Assembly: GCF_029201545.1 (NCBI RefSeq)
Contig: NZ_CP104007.1
Coordinates: 3,754,501 to 3,818,500 of the forward strand
DNA: 64,000 nucleotides
Source: Devosia sp. FJ2-5-3
GTDB taxonomy: Bacteria > Pseudomonadota > Alphaproteobacteria > Rhizobiales > Devosiaceae
Direction of reading: 5' to 3'
The notes under the pieces were generated by a model, which made no database searches, had not been told where the DNA came from, and was given only the letters and a program-made list of their open reading frames with translations. Both the position numbers and the translations under genes were made by a program. Shown piece by piece: positions 44,943 to 54,289 of this stretch; the stretch's first letter is position 1; the number at the start of each line of letters is the position of its first letter.

Positions 44943-45524
44943 ATGAATTGCGGCTCGCTCGTGCTTTTTTTGCGCCCCAGCCTGGCGATGACTGCTGCCC
45001 TAGTCGGCGGCTTCCTGGCCTTTTCAACTCCCGCCCACGCTGAACTGCGGATTTGCAATGAAACGGCAAACCTGGTTTCCGTTGCTCTTGGATACCGCGC
45101 CGAACGCGGCTGGATGAGCGAGGGCTGGTGGCAGACGCCGCCCGGGGACTGTCGCGTTCTCTATCAGGGAGACCTGCAGAAACGCTTTTATTATCTCTAT
45201 GCTGTGGACGATATTGGCGGCGGCGCATGGGACGGCCAGGTCTTCATGTGCACGCGTGACGAAACCTTCACAATATTCGGGGTTGAGGATTGCCTCGCCC
45301 GGGGCTATGAGCGCACCGGGTTCTTTGAAATCGATACCCAGAACCGAACTGACTGGACTTTGCAGCTTACCGAAAGTGCGGGAGCGCCAAGTATCGTCGG
45401 TCCGGAAGGCGGAGAAGATCTCGAAGAGCCAGCCTTTCTGATCGATACCGATGAAGGTGTCGACCAGACGGTTCCGTTACCACCGCCCCCGCCTCCAAGA
45501 ACTCAAGATACGGAAACGCAATGA
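44943..45524 (+). CDS. DUF1036 periplasmic protein
   Basis: The protein has 193 residues from the ATG at 44943; the frame is open 45 nt further but the signal peptide (LAMTAALVGGFLAFSTPAHA) starts best here. The mature domain matches DUF1036: LRICNETANLVSVALGYR, GWMSEGWWQTPPGDCRVLY, FYLYA-type segment and CTRDETFTIFGVEDCLARGY, with four Cys that may form two disulfides. The last 45 residues are acidic and end in a proline run. It overlaps pyruvate kinase by 4 nt, an arrangement seen in rhizobia. Function unknown. Confidence 0.88.
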   Translation: MNCGSLVLFLRPSLAMTAALVGGFLAFSTPAHAELRICNETANLVSVALGYRAERGWMSEGWWQTPPGDCRVLYQGDLQKRFYYLYAVDDIGGGAWDGQVFMCTRDETFTIFGVEDCLARGYERTGFFEIDTQNRTDWTLQLTESAGAPSIVGPEGGEDLEEPAFLIDTDEGVDQTVPLPPPPPPRTQDTETQ

Positions 45525-46960
45525 GACGGATCAGACGCGCGAAGATCCTCGCCACCCTCGGGCCTGCAAGCCACGACGAGAAGATGATTGAGGAATTGGC
45601 AAAGGCCGGTGCGGATGTGTTCCGCATCAATATGAGCCATGCCAGCCACGACCTTATGCGCCAGACCGTTGAGCGCATCCGAAATGTCGAGGCGCGACTG
45701 AACCACCCCCTCGGCATCCTGGTCGATCTGCAGGGTCCCAAGCTGCGGGTCTGGAAGTTCGCGGAAGGCTCGGTCAATCTGGTCGCGGGCCAGAAATTCA
45801 CGCTCGACAGCAATAATGACGACAATGGCAATGCCGAGCGCGTCTACCTGCCCCATCCCGAGATCATCGAGAGCGTATCGGTGGGCGATCGCCTGCTGCT
45901 CGACGACGGCAAGCTGCATCTGCGCGCGACCAAGGTCGGCAATGGCGCCATCGAGACCGAAGTGGTCTATGGCGGCAAGCTGTCCGACAAGAAGGGCGTC
46001 TCCCTGCCCGACACGCTGCTGCCGACCGGCGCGCTGACGGAAAAGGATCACGCCGACCTCCTGGCCGGCCTCGCCGCCGAAGCGGACTGGATCGCGCTCT
46101 CCTTCGTGCAGCGTCCCGAAGACATTATCGACGTGCGCAAGATCGTTCAGGGTCGCGCCGGCGTCATGGCAAAGATCGAAAAGCCGCAGGCGATTGATCG
46201 GCTCGAGGAAATCGTCAAGCTCTCCGACGCCATCATGGTGGCGCGTGGCGATCTGGGCGTCGAGCTGCCGCTCGAAACGGTTCCAGGCCTGCAGAAGCGC
46301 ATGATCCGCATGTGCCGTCGCTACGGCAAGCCGGTGGTCGTGGCCACCCAGATGCTGGAATCGATGATCACCGCGCCAGTGCCGACCCGCGCTGAAGTGT
46401 CGGACGTCTCCATCGCCGTCTTCGAAGGCGCCGACGCCGTCATGCTGTCGGCCGAAAGCGCGTCGGGCCAGTTCCCGGTCGAGGCCGTCGCCACCATGAA
46501 CAAGGTGGCCGTGGCCGTCGAGAACGACGCCAATTATCGCGGCATCATTCGCGCCGCCCAGACCGAGCCCGAGGCAACGGCCGCCGACGCCATCTCGGCG
46601 GCGACCCGGCAGGTCGCCGAGACGCTGGACCTAGCTGCCATCGTCACCTACACGGCGTCCGGCTCCACCGGCATCCGTGCGGCGCGCGAGCGGCCCAGCA
46701 AGCCGATCATCGCGCTCTCGCCGAACCTGCGCACCATCCGCCGCCTGTCGGTGGTCTGGGGCATTCATTGCGTGCAGACCGAGGACGCGGTCAATCTCGA
46801 AGACATGGTCGATCGCGCCTGCGTCATCGCCTACCAGGAGGGCTTTGCCCGCCCCGGCGACCGCATCGCCATCACCGCCGGCGTGCCGCTGGGCACACCG
46901 GGCGCCACCAATATGCTGCGCATCGCCTTTGTGCGGCAGGACGGCGCCGGCTCGAGCTGA
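45521..46960 (+). CDS. pyk: Pyruvate kinase
   Basis: The 479-residue glycolytic enzyme converts phosphoenolpyruvate and ADP to pyruvate and ATP. Landmarks: RAKILATLGPASHDEKMI at the N-terminus, VFRINMSHASHD, MAKIEKPQAIDRLEEI with the catalytic Lys, and MVARGDLGVELPLETVP. The C-terminal domain (from about 355) includes IVTYTASGSTGIRAARERP. The start lies within the DUF1036 stop (ATGA). A terminator follows at 46986-47017. Confidence 0.97.
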   Translation: MRRIRRAKILATLGPASHDEKMIEELAKAGADVFRINMSHASHDLMRQTVERIRNVEARLNHPLGILVDLQGPKLRVWKFAEGSVNLVAGQKFTLDSNNDDNGNAERVYLPHPEIIESVSVGDRLLLDDGKLHLRATKVGNGAIETEVVYGGKLSDKKGVSLPDTLLPTGALTEKDHADLLAGLAAEADWIALSFVQRPEDIIDVRKIVQGRAGVMAKIEKPQAIDRLEEIVKLSDAIMVARGDLGVELPLETVPGLQKRMIRMCRRYGKPVVVATQMLESMITAPVPTRAEVSDVSIAVFEGADAVMLSAESASGQFPVEAVATMNKVAVAVENDANYRGIIRAAQTEPEATAADAISAATRQVAETLDLAAIVTYTASGSTGIRAARERPSKPIIALSPNLRTIRRLSVVWGIHCVQTEDAVNLEDMVDRACVIAYQEGFARPGDRIAITAGVPLGTPGATNMLRIAFVRQDGAGSS

Positions 46961-46985
46961 TCGTCTCAAGCGAGTCGAGAAATAC

Positions 46986-47017
46986 AAAACTCCCGGTTCG
47001 AAAGAGCCGGGAGTTTT
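46986..47017 (+). terminator. Terminator after pyk
   Basis: AAAACTCCCGG (46986-46996) and CCGGGAGTTTT (47007-47017) form an 11-bp stem with a 10-nt loop, followed by CTTTT. Confidence 0.85.
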
Positions 47018-47063
47018 CTTTTGCCACGCCATGCGCGCCAGGCGGAGATGGGTCCAAAAGAAA

Positions 47064-47086
47064 AGGCCCGCAACTGGTGCGGGCCT
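47064..47086 (-). terminator. Terminator after rpmJ
   Basis: AGGCCCGCA (47064-47072) and TGCGGGCCT (47078-47086) pair perfectly; read on the minus strand a TTTTCTTTT run follows. It lies 25 nt after the rpmJ stop. Confidence 0.85.
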
Positions 47087-47111
47087 CTTCGAAACCAATG
47101 CGACGTGTCGC

Positions 47112-47237
47112 TTAGCCCTGGCGGGCCTTGAAGCGCTTGTCGACCTTGTTGATGATATACACGCGACCGCGACGGCGGACGAGTTTGTTCGCGCGGTGGC
47201 GCGTCATCAACGCCTTCAGCGAGTTGGTGATCTTCAT
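47112..47237 (-). CDS. rpmJ: 50S ribosomal protein bL36
   Basis: This short gene encodes 41 residues: [18 protein letters not shown], then [18 protein letters not shown] and KARQG. It is very basic and matches the alphaproteobacterial L36, a small protein of the large ribosomal subunit. It has none of the Cys/His zinc ligands of the other L36 type. The ATG at 47237 follows GAGGAAA. A good terminator follows. Confidence 0.95.
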   Translation of the reverse strand: MKITNSLKALMTRHRANKLVRRRGRVYIINKVDKRFKARQG

Positions 47238-47424
47238 CGTCTTTTCCTCAAGTCAAACAAAAGGGGCGCCGAGGCGCCCAAAAACTGCGCTCTTCATATG
47301 GAAAATGCCCTGCCCTGTCAACGCGTGAGGCAGAATAGATTTCACCCTTTTACACGCTTGCCGATATGAGCAATTAACCCCGGGGTGAGGCTTGTCCCAT
47401 AACATGGAATGCGGGCCGGGGGGA

Positions 47425-47946
47425 ATGAAAATGGCACAGGCGACAATCGTAAAGCAGGGCGTGCTCATCGCCGATCCGACGCAGAACATGGCCTCCCTGA
47501 TCGCCGCCATGCTCCGCGGCTTCGGCCACCAGATGGTGACTGAAATCACGGAAGCGCGCGCGTTCAGCGGGGCGCTTCTGCGCCGGAGCTACGCCCTGAT
47601 CATTGTCGACGAAAGCCTGGGGGCAAACGGCCCATTGGCCACACTGCGCAAATTGCGGAGTGACCCCAGCCACCCCAATCGCTTCACGCCCATCATCATG
47701 GTATCGGCCGCCCCCGATATCCGCTCCATCAGCGAGGCTCGCGATGCCGGGGTGAGCGAATTCCTCCGCAAGCCATTCTCCGCGGCCGATCTGCAGGCGC
47801 GCATCGCCGGCCTTGATCTCAAGCCCCGCGATTTTGTCATCGCACCCGATTACGCCGGTCCTGACCGCCGTCGCCGGCAGGTCGATATCGGCCCTTCCGA
47901 CCAGCGCGGCGAAGGCTCGGACGGCCCCGAACCAACGGAAAATTAG
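47425..47946 (+). CDS. Single receiver-domain response regulator
   Basis: The protein has 173 residues from the ATG at 47425 after GGGGGGAA; the longer open frame lacks a ribosome site. A CheY-like receiver fills residues about 8-130: acidic D in VLIADPTQNM, the likely phospho-acceptor Asp in LIIVDESLGANG, a Ser/Ala pair in IIMVSAAPD and the Lys in FLRKPFSAADL. The C-terminal 45 residues (DYAGPDRRRRQVDIG) are charged, without an output domain. It may relay phosphate or act by protein contact. The convergent gene overlaps it by 4 nt. Confidence 0.82.
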   Translation: MKMAQATIVKQGVLIADPTQNMASLIAAMLRGFGHQMVTEITEARAFSGALLRRSYALIIVDESLGANGPLATLRKLRSDPSHPNRFTPIIMVSAAPDIRSISEARDAGVSEFLRKPFSAADLQARIAGLDLKPRDFVIAPDYAGPDRRRRQVDIGPSDQRGEGSDGPEPTEN

Positions 47947-48473
47947 TTTACCGTCACTTGCCCGGAAGCCGAAAGCCAACCCGGCTCGAGCGGCAGGTTC
48001 CACTGGGCCAGCTCCGACTGGCGCTTGAGCATTTCGAGCACCATGTGCAGATCGGAACGGGAGAGAGTGATCTCCGGGCCATCCCCCTGGGGAGAAGGCC
48101 GGAACACCAGACGGAAGGCAGCGGGGGTCACGTTTATGTTGACCGTCTCCACCAGCATCGGGGCCGAAGCGCCCGAGGAGAGCGACGGCAGCTGTTCGGC
48201 ATCGGCCGGGCCCACCACGGCGGCCGCCATGGCACCCTGATGCTCCATCAGCACTACGTCGTCGCGCAGCGCCGCAGGGGCGTGGGCGGCGACAGCGCTG
48301 GACCGCGCCAGAACGCCGGCCAGTCCATTGATCAGCAGGGCACAGAGCCGGCGGGTGACCAATAGCGTCTTGGCGCCGTCACCCGTCCCCAGCCAAAGGA
48401 CCAGTCGATCTTCGCGGGTGCTGTAGCCGAGGGAAATCTGTCCGGCTGTGGGCGAAGCTTGTGCCGTGTCCAT
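47943..48473 (-). CDS. Conserved hypothetical protein
   Basis: I do not recognise this 176-residue protein. It has no signal peptide or membrane segment. The N-terminal third (LGYSTREDRLVLWLGTGDG, KTLLVTRRLCALLINGLAGV) looks like a compact beta/alpha domain; the C-terminal part (FRLVFRPSPQGDGPEITLSR, DLHMVLEMLKRQSELAQWNL) alternates strands and a helix. It is encoded downstream of the SapC-family gene in the same direction, separated by 113 nt with a dispersed repeat. It lies inside the putative surface-protein secretion region, but no functional link is shown. Confidence 0.65.
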   Translation of the reverse strand: MDTAQASPTAGQISLGYSTREDRLVLWLGTGDGAKTLLVTRRLCALLINGLAGVLARSSAVAAHAPAALRDDVVLMEHQGAMAAAVVGPADAEQLPSLSSGASAPMLVETVNINVTPAAFRLVFRPSPQGDGPEITLSRSDLHMVLEMLKRQSELAQWNLPLEPGWLSASGQVTVN

Positions 48474-48497
48474 GTTATGCGCGGCTCCCTTGCCCCT

Positions 48498-48580
48498 TAG
48501 AGGATTTCACCGCGTCGTTGACGCGATGAAATCACGTTCATTGCTTGTTCTGGCGCGCCTCCGAACCGGAAAAACGCTCC
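48498..48580. repeat. Dispersed intergenic repeat, copy 1
   Basis: The core is the imperfect palindrome ATTTCACCGCGTCGTTGA and CGCGATGAAAT (shown in two parts), followed by CCGAACCGG-AAAACGCTCC. The reverse complement recurs at 56316-56420 with a similar order of elements. It fills most of the gap between two minus-strand genes. Confidence 0.7.
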
Positions 48581-48586
48581 AACGGA

Positions 48587-49405
48587 TCAGTCCTTGATAT
48601 CCTTGACGTCGTTCAGCATCGCATCCCAGTCGATTTCGTCTTCGGCCTGGATGGGCTGGAACATCGACTCGATCTCGGCTTCGCGTTTTGCCGAGACGGC
48701 TGCGTGCTGCGCATGCAATTGCGCCAGCTTGCCCAGATTTCCCATATTGGTCATGGAGAGGAGCTGGGCATAGGCCACAGCCAGCACCCCGCCGCTGCGC
48801 AACTCGAGGAAGGCGGCATCGTCGATCGCGCCGAGCTTGGCCTCGTTGACGCGGAACAGCCCATTGACCGGGATTTCGGTGTCGCCGTCGCGAACCTTGA
48901 GGGGCCACGGCTCCAAGAGGCCATGGGACGCGAGCTTGGCGCCGGCGCGACCGATGGCCTCGACACCCTTGTGCACGCCAATCAGGAACTGCAGGATCTG
49001 CTGGATCCGCTCGGTGGGGCGGCCCTCGGCGTCGAAAAAGGCCTCGCCTTCGCCTGCCCCGGCCAGGAGGCCGCTGCCCTCGTCATAGCCAAGCGCAAAC
49101 TGGTTGTTCTCGGCCGGCATCAATTTGAAAGGATAGCCCCTGAGCACGGCGGGCACATATTGGCCCAGCCACTGCCCATCCGGGCCCACATAAAGGTTCT
49201 GCTGCGGCCTGAGGCCAAGCAGGGTCACCAGAGCCGGATGCTCGCCTTCGAGAAAGGCCAGGGCGAACTGGGTGGCCGCATGCGCCAATTCCTCGCCGGC
49301 GATGGGCGCGATGATCGAACTAGCCGCAAAGCCATAACCTGAACTCGGCCGCCAGGATCGGTCGGAATGGGTTGCGGCGCGAAGGGGGGTAATTGTCTCG
49401 GTCAT
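48587..49405 (-). CDS. SapC family protein
   Basis: The protein has 272 residues from the ATG at 49405. It fits the SapC family: SGYGFAASSIIAPIAGEELA, ALVTLLGLRPQQNLYVGPDG, QWLGQYVPAVLRGYPF and an acidic GEGEAFFDAEGRPTERI region. The family is named after a gene in the Campylobacter fetus S-layer (sap) locus, but its biochemical role is not established. It is divergent from the type I secretion genes (458 nt apart), which strengthens a link with surface-protein export or regulation. Confidence 0.82.
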   Translation of the reverse strand: MTETITPLRAATHSDRSWRPSSGYGFAASSIIAPIAGEELAHAATQFALAFLEGEHPALVTLLGLRPQQNLYVGPDGQWLGQYVPAVLRGYPFKLMPAENNQFALGYDEGSGLLAGAGEGEAFFDAEGRPTERIQQILQFLIGVHKGVEAIGRAGAKLASHGLLEPWPLKVRDGDTEIPVNGLFRVNEAKLGAIDDAAFLELRSGGVLAVAYAQLLSMTNMGNLGKLAQLHAQHAAVSAKREAEIESMFQPIQAEDEIDWDAMLNDVKDIKD

Positions 49406-49863
49406 GACTTGTCTTTGAGAAGAAGGACAACAGAACAGATTGCCCTGCCTAGCAAGCGCCAACCGGGATTGCAAATCCGGCCGACAGCGCCCGGGGCCAG
49501 GCGACAACGCATATTTAAGACGATGAGCGCACAGTCTTTCGCGCACGAAGCCGCAATCGCCCCAGCCCTCTGCCTGCATTGGAGTTGAGGCACGGTCGAT
49601 GGCCAGAACCAGGCTGGCAAGTCAGTTTCAGTCGAAGGAAGAGCCAAGTTGGCGAAACTACACACTTCACCAGCATTCAGACGCCGAAGGCGATGAATTC
49701 GCCTCTTTGTGATGCCAATTGCGACGCCCCCTGCTATAAGGGCACAAAATTGCTGTATTGGACCCCTAACCGCGTCCCGCATGCGTTTCGAGGCGAAGCG
49801 AATGAACGGGGCAACCGGCCGTGAGCAGGGTCCGGCCAACAGCGGCAGACTGAAAGCACAAAT
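49406..49863. promoter_or_regulatory. Divergent promoter region of sapC-like gene and type I secretion operon
   Basis: This 458-nt stretch has no recognisable gene. It should hold the promoters of the two divergent transcription units. I found no clear palindrome of the ACAGTAAA type in it, so the XRE regulators probably do not act here directly. Confidence 0.5.
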
Positions 49864-51582
49864 ATGACCACAATAAATCCGTTCAAGGCGGCGCTGAAGA
49901 CCTACCAGACGATCCTGGTCGCAACAGTCATTTTCAGTGTTGCCATCAATCTGCTGATGTTCATCTCGCCGATCTACATGCTGCAGGTTTACGACCGGGT
50001 GCTGCACAGTCGCAGCGAGACGACGCTGGTGATGATCACTCTCATCGCGCTGGCAGGTCTGGCGATCTACGCGCTGCTCGAATGGGTCCGCTCACGCGTA
50101 TTGGTTCGAGCCGGCCTGCGCTTCGATGAGATGATCGCCAAGGCCCTGTTCAACCGCGTCGTGACCACCACAATTCGCCAGCCCAATGGCAAGTCGGAAT
50201 TCGTGCTCGGCGATGTCGATCGCCTGCGCGAGTTCCTGACCGGCTCCGGCCTCATCGCCATCTGCGACGTGCCCTGGGTGCCGATCTTCATCTTCGTCTG
50301 TTTCATGTTCCACCCGATGGTGGGCTATGTGGCGCTGGCCGGTGCGGTCATCGTCTTCGCCCTCGCCATCGCCAATGAGTTCATGACCAAGAAGACGCTC
50401 AACGAAGCGTCGGGCCTCGGACAGTCGGCCCAGCATTTCGCCACGACGACCCTGCAGAATATCGAGGCCATTCGCGCCCTGGGCATGGAAAGCAGCCTGC
50501 GCAGCCGCTGGCACGACATGCACCGCGGCATGCTCGAAAAGCAGGCCGAAGCCAGCGACAGCGCCGGCGCCATCCAGTCCGTTTCCAAATTCGTGCGCAT
50601 GGGCCTGCAGACGCTGATCCTCGGCGTTGGCGCCTATCTCGTGCTCGAGAGCGAGATTTCACCCGGCTCGATGATCGCCTGTTCAATCCTGATGGGGCGC
50701 GCCTTGCAGCCGGTCGACCAGGTCGTGGGCCAGTGGAAGCAATTCGTCGGTGCGCGCCAGGCCTATTCGCGCCTCTCCCAGATCTTCACCCAGGTTCCCG
50801 GCGAAGAAGACAAGACCCAATTGCCCGCGCCGACCGGCAATCTCTCGGTCAGCAATCTCGCCGTCGTGCCGCCGACGGCGCGCACGCCGCTGCTGCAGGG
50901 CGTCTCCTTCGAGGCCGTTCCGGGCGAAGCCGTGGCTCTGGTCGGCCCCAGCGGCGCCGGCAAATCCAGCCTGATGCGCGCCCTGGTCGGCATCTGGCCG
51001 GCAGCGGCCGGCAGCATTCGCCTTGACGGCGCCGAACTGCAGCACTGGGACCCCGATTTGCTCGGCAAGCATCTGGGCTATCTCCCCCAGTCGGTCGAAC
51101 TCTTCAACGGCTCCGTTGCTGAAAACATCTCGCGCTTCCAGGTCGGCGCCAAGGACGAGGACGTGCTGATGGCCGCCCAGCAGGCGCGCGTCCACCAGAT
51201 GATCCAGAATCTGCCAGATGGCTATGACACCCAGATCGGTGTGGGCGGGCGTTCGCTTTCCGGTGGTCAGCGCCAGCGCATCGGCCTTGCCCGCGCGCTC
51301 TATGGCGATCCCGCGCTCATCATCCTCGACGAGCCGAACGCCAATCTGGACAGCGAGGGCGAAGAAGCCCTGTTCCAGATCATCCAGGAGCTCAAGGGGC
51401 GGGGCAAGACGATCCTCTTTGTCAGCCACAAGATGAGCCTCGTCAGCCTGGCCGAGAAGTCGCTGATCCTGGCCGAAGGACGCATGCGCTCCTTCGGACC
51501 GACGCAGGAGCTGCTCAAGATCAAGCCTGCGCTCAAGCCGGTGCAGCCGCCTGAAGCGCCGCAGACCCGCAGCATTGCCTAA
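49864..51582 (+). CDS. Type I secretion system ABC transporter (PrtD/RsaD-like)
   Basis: The 572-residue inner-membrane exporter has five to six membrane helices in residues 20-270 (ILVATVIFSVAINLLMFISP, LMFISPIYMLQVYDRVL) and an ABC domain: Walker A GPSGAGKSS (361-369), Q-loop LPQSVELFNGSVAENI, signature LSGGQRQR (465-472) and Walker B LIILDEP (485-491). There is no N-terminal peptidase domain, so it exports substrates with uncleaved C-terminal signals. It forms an operon with the adaptor gene, 9 nt downstream. Its likely cargo includes the DUF4214 proteins of this window. The outer-membrane TolC-type partner is not in the window. Confidence 0.93.
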   Translation: MTTINPFKAALKTYQTILVATVIFSVAINLLMFISPIYMLQVYDRVLHSRSETTLVMITLIALAGLAIYALLEWVRSRVLVRAGLRFDEMIAKALFNRVVTTTIRQPNGKSEFVLGDVDRLREFLTGSGLIAICDVPWVPIFIFVCFMFHPMVGYVALAGAVIVFALAIANEFMTKKTLNEASGLGQSAQHFATTTLQNIEAIRALGMESSLRSRWHDMHRGMLEKQAEASDSAGAIQSVSKFVRMGLQTLILGVGAYLVLESEISPGSMIACSILMGRALQPVDQVVGQWKQFVGARQAYSRLSQIFTQVPGEEDKTQLPAPTGNLSVSNLAVVPPTARTPLLQGVSFEAVPGEAVALVGPSGAGKSSLMRALVGIWPAAAGSIRLDGAELQHWDPDLLGKHLGYLPQSVELFNGSVAENISRFQVGAKDEDVLMAAQQARVHQMIQNLPDGYDTQIGVGGRSLSGGQRQRIGLARALYGDPALIILDEPNANLDSEGEEALFQIIQELKGRGKTILFVSHKMSLVSLAEKSLILAEGRMRSFGPTQELLKIKPALKPVQPPEAPQTRSIA

Positions 51583-51591
51583 GGAAACTCA

Positions 51592-52935
51592 ATGACAGTC
51601 GTTCCCTATTCCGGCGACGAGCCGGTTGTGTCCTCCGGCAAGCCCCAAAAAGACTTCTCGCCGCGTCCCTACATCATGGCAGGCTATGTAACGCTCGCCC
51701 TGACCTTCGGCATTTTCGGCGTGTGGGCGGCAACAGCGCCTCTGGCAAGCGGCGTCGTCGCGGGCGGCGTGGTCTCGGTGGAATCGAGCCGCAAGATCGT
51801 CCAGCATCTTGAAGGCGGTATCGTCTCGGGGATTAACGCACGCGAAGGCGAGATCGTCGAAGCCGGCGCTGTCGTTCTGACCCTCGACCCCACCCAGGCC
51901 CAGGGCAATGTGGCCTATCTCACCAGTCGCCAGCACATGTTGCTGGCACAGGAAGCGCGCCTCAACGCCGAAAGCGTGAACGCCGAGGACGTGATCGTCC
52001 CCGACGAGCTGGCGACCACAGACGATCCGGCCGTGCAGCGCGTCGTGACGCTGCAGCAGACACTCTTCCATGACCGCAAGGCCAGCAAGGATGGCCAGGT
52101 CGCGATCCTGACCTCGCGCATCGGCCAGCTCAACGAAGCGATCAACGGCCTCTCCCTGCAAAAAGACGCCATCGAACAGCAGATGACATCGCTGAACGAT
52201 GAAGTGACCCGCCTGACGCGCGGCCAGGAGACTGGCGTTATCGCCACCAATCAATTGTCTTCGATGACCCGGGCGCGCCTCGAATTGCAGGGCGAACTCG
52301 GAGCGATCACCTCCGAAGTGGCCAAGCTGCGCCAGAACATCTCGGAAACCGAGTTGCAGATCATCCAGGTCAACCAGGAGTTCGTCGAGCGCGCCGGCAG
52401 CGAATTGCGGGACGTGCGCGAGCAGCTCAACGAGACGACCGAGCGGCTGCATGTTGCCCGCGACGTGCTCGATCGTACCGTCGTCAAGGCCCCGGTTCGC
52501 GGCATGCTGCAGAACATTCGCGTGCACACGATCGGCGGCGTCATCCGCCCGGCCGAGCCGGTGATGGACATCATCCCGCTCGACGACGACCTCATCATCG
52601 CCGCGCAGATCCGGCCGATCGACATCGACAGCGTCTCCATCGGCCAGGAAGCCGAAGTGCGTTTCTCCGCTTTTTCGTCCAAGACCACGCCGGTCATCTT
52701 CGGCCGCATTTCCGTGGTGTCGCAGGATGTCGTGCAGCCGGAAAACCCGAACCAGGCGCCCTATTACAGCGCCCGCATCGAAGTGGCTGACACCGACGTG
52801 CCCCAGGATCTGCGCGAGCGCCTCCTGCCCGGCATGCCGGTCGACGTGATCGTTTCCACCGGCGAGCGCACCATGTTCGAATATTTCGTGCGCCCCATGA
52901 CCGACATGTTCAACAAGGGCATGCGCGAACAATAA
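51592..52935 (+). CDS. Type I secretion membrane-fusion adaptor (HlyD/PrtE/RsaE-like)
   Basis: The 447-residue adaptor links the ABC exporter to an outer-membrane channel. One membrane helix lies near residues 26-48 (IMAGYVTLALTFGIFGVWAA). The lipoyl half-motif IVQHLEGGIVSGINAREGE and its partner RTVVKAPVRGMLQNIRVHT frame a long coiled coil (about 120-290). The C-terminus has the HlyD-type LRERLLPGMPVDVIVSTGER. Length fits the family (430-480). Confidence 0.93.
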   Translation: MTVVPYSGDEPVVSSGKPQKDFSPRPYIMAGYVTLALTFGIFGVWAATAPLASGVVAGGVVSVESSRKIVQHLEGGIVSGINAREGEIVEAGAVVLTLDPTQAQGNVAYLTSRQHMLLAQEARLNAESVNAEDVIVPDELATTDDPAVQRVVTLQQTLFHDRKASKDGQVAILTSRIGQLNEAINGLSLQKDAIEQQMTSLNDEVTRLTRGQETGVIATNQLSSMTRARLELQGELGAITSEVAKLRQNISETELQIIQVNQEFVERAGSELRDVREQLNETTERLHVARDVLDRTVVKAPVRGMLQNIRVHTIGGVIRPAEPVMDIIPLDDDLIIAAQIRPIDIDSVSIGQEAEVRFSAFSSKTTPVIFGRISVVSQDVVQPENPNQAPYYSARIEVADTDVPQDLRERLLPGMPVDVIVSTGERTMFEYFVRPMTDMFNKGMREQ

Positions 52936-52943
52936 GGGCGTTC

Positions 52944-53033
52944 CCAGGCGGCGGCTCAGCTCTGCCGCCTGGACGCTGGTCCCGGGTTTCTTGCCGATAC
53001 CCCAATCCACGGAATGGGGTTATAGGCCATTCC
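52944..53033 (+). terminator. Two hairpins after the type I secretion operon
   Basis: CCAGGCGGC (52944-52952) pairs with GCCGCCTGG (52964-52972), and GGAATGG (53011-53017) pairs with CCATTCC (53027-53033). Neither has a good T-run; a TTTT follows later at 53044. They may stabilise or end the transcript. Confidence 0.45.
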
Positions 53034-53113
53034 TCCAGAAATGGTCTTTTCTCACACGCAGCACTGTGCTTGACGTGCGGCGGCCAGACTGACCGAGGCG
53101 ACCCCAAAGCAGC

Positions 53114-54277
53114 ATGAAGATTGTACTTTCCATCCAGTCCCTCAAATACCCGCTGACAGGCATTGGTCGCTATACCCTGGAGTTGGCGCAGCAACTCGCG
53201 ATCAGCCCGGAGGTCGAGCGGCTGGACTATTTCAACGGCGACAAATTCGTGCCCGGGCTGCCCGAGCGGGATGACATGGAGACGGCGCCAAGCGCGGCGG
53301 CAAGTGGACTTCTCGCGATCAAGCGGCAGCTGGCCCGCAGCAAGCTGGTGCTGGAGAGCTATCGCGCGCTCAAGGCGCTGCGCCGCTCCAACCCGTTTGC
53401 GGGCCATGAGGGGCAATTGTTCCACGGGCCCAATTTTTACGTGCCGGACTTCCCCGGCCCCCGGACGGTGACCATTCACGATCTGTCGGTGCTGACCATG
53501 CCCCAGTTTCATCCTCCCGAGCGGGTGATGTATCTGGGCAAGGAAATCGAGATCTCGCTGCAGCGCACCAATACGATCATAACCGACTGCCAGGCCATCA
53601 AGGACGAAGTGATGCAGCGCTTCGGAATTGCCGAGGCCGATGTGTTCGTCGCCCCGCTCGCCAGCAGCGAGGCCTTTCGGCCCCGCGAAGCGGCGGAGAC
53701 CATCCCCACACTCGCCCGCTACGGGCTCCAGCATGGCGGCTATACGCTCTATACCGGCACGATCGAGCCGCGGAAGAACCTCGTCAATCTGATCGAGGCC
53801 TATGAGAAGCTGCCTTCTGCGCTTCGCGCCCAAAAGCCGCTGGTGCTGTCGGGCCATCGCGGCTGGCAGAACGAAGCCATCATGGACCGGATCGAGCGGG
53901 CCCAGAGCGAAGGCTGGCTCACCTATCTCGGCTTCGTGCCGGAGGACGATCTGCCGCTCCTGTTTTCCGGCGCCTATCTCTTCGCATTCCCCTCGCTCTA
54001 TGAAGGCTTTGGCCTGCCCGTTCTCGAGGCGATGGCTTCGGGCGTGCCCGTGGTGACGTCCAATCGCTCTTCCCTGCCTGAGGTTGGCGGGGACGCGGCG
54101 ATCTACATCGAGCCGGAAGATGTCCCGGCCCTGAGCCGCGCCCTCGAGCGGGCCCTGGTGGACGATGACTGGCGTCGCGACGCCATTGCACGGGGCTTTG
54201 CCCAGGAACAGCGGTTCAGCTGGGAAAAATGCGCAGCGGATACGCTGACGGCATATCGCGCCACGATGGCGCGATGA
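53114..54277 (+). CDS. GT4-family glycosyltransferase
   Basis: The 387-residue cytoplasmic enzyme has a GT-B fold. The N-terminus (SLKYPLTGIGRYTLELAQQL) is typical of mannosyltransferase-like GT4 enzymes; the phosphate-binding segment is LYTGTIEPRKNLVNL, and the EX7E region is FPSLYEGFGLPVLEAMASG. It probably adds a hexose to a lipid-linked glycan that the following Wzm/Wzt exporter moves. Thirteen nt separate it from the permease gene. Confidence 0.88.
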   Translation: MKIVLSIQSLKYPLTGIGRYTLELAQQLAISPEVERLDYFNGDKFVPGLPERDDMETAPSAAASGLLAIKRQLARSKLVLESYRALKALRRSNPFAGHEGQLFHGPNFYVPDFPGPRTVTIHDLSVLTMPQFHPPERVMYLGKEIEISLQRTNTIITDCQAIKDEVMQRFGIAEADVFVAPLASSEAFRPREAAETIPTLARYGLQHGGYTLYTGTIEPRKNLVNLIEAYEKLPSALRAQKPLVLSGHRGWQNEAIMDRIERAQSEGWLTYLGFVPEDDLPLLFSGAYLFAFPSLYEGFGLPVLEAMASGVPVVTSNRSSLPEVGGDAAIYIEPEDVPALSRALERALVDDDWRRDAIARGFAQEQRFSWEKCAADTLTAYRATMAR

Positions 54278-54289
54278 GGAGACGATAGA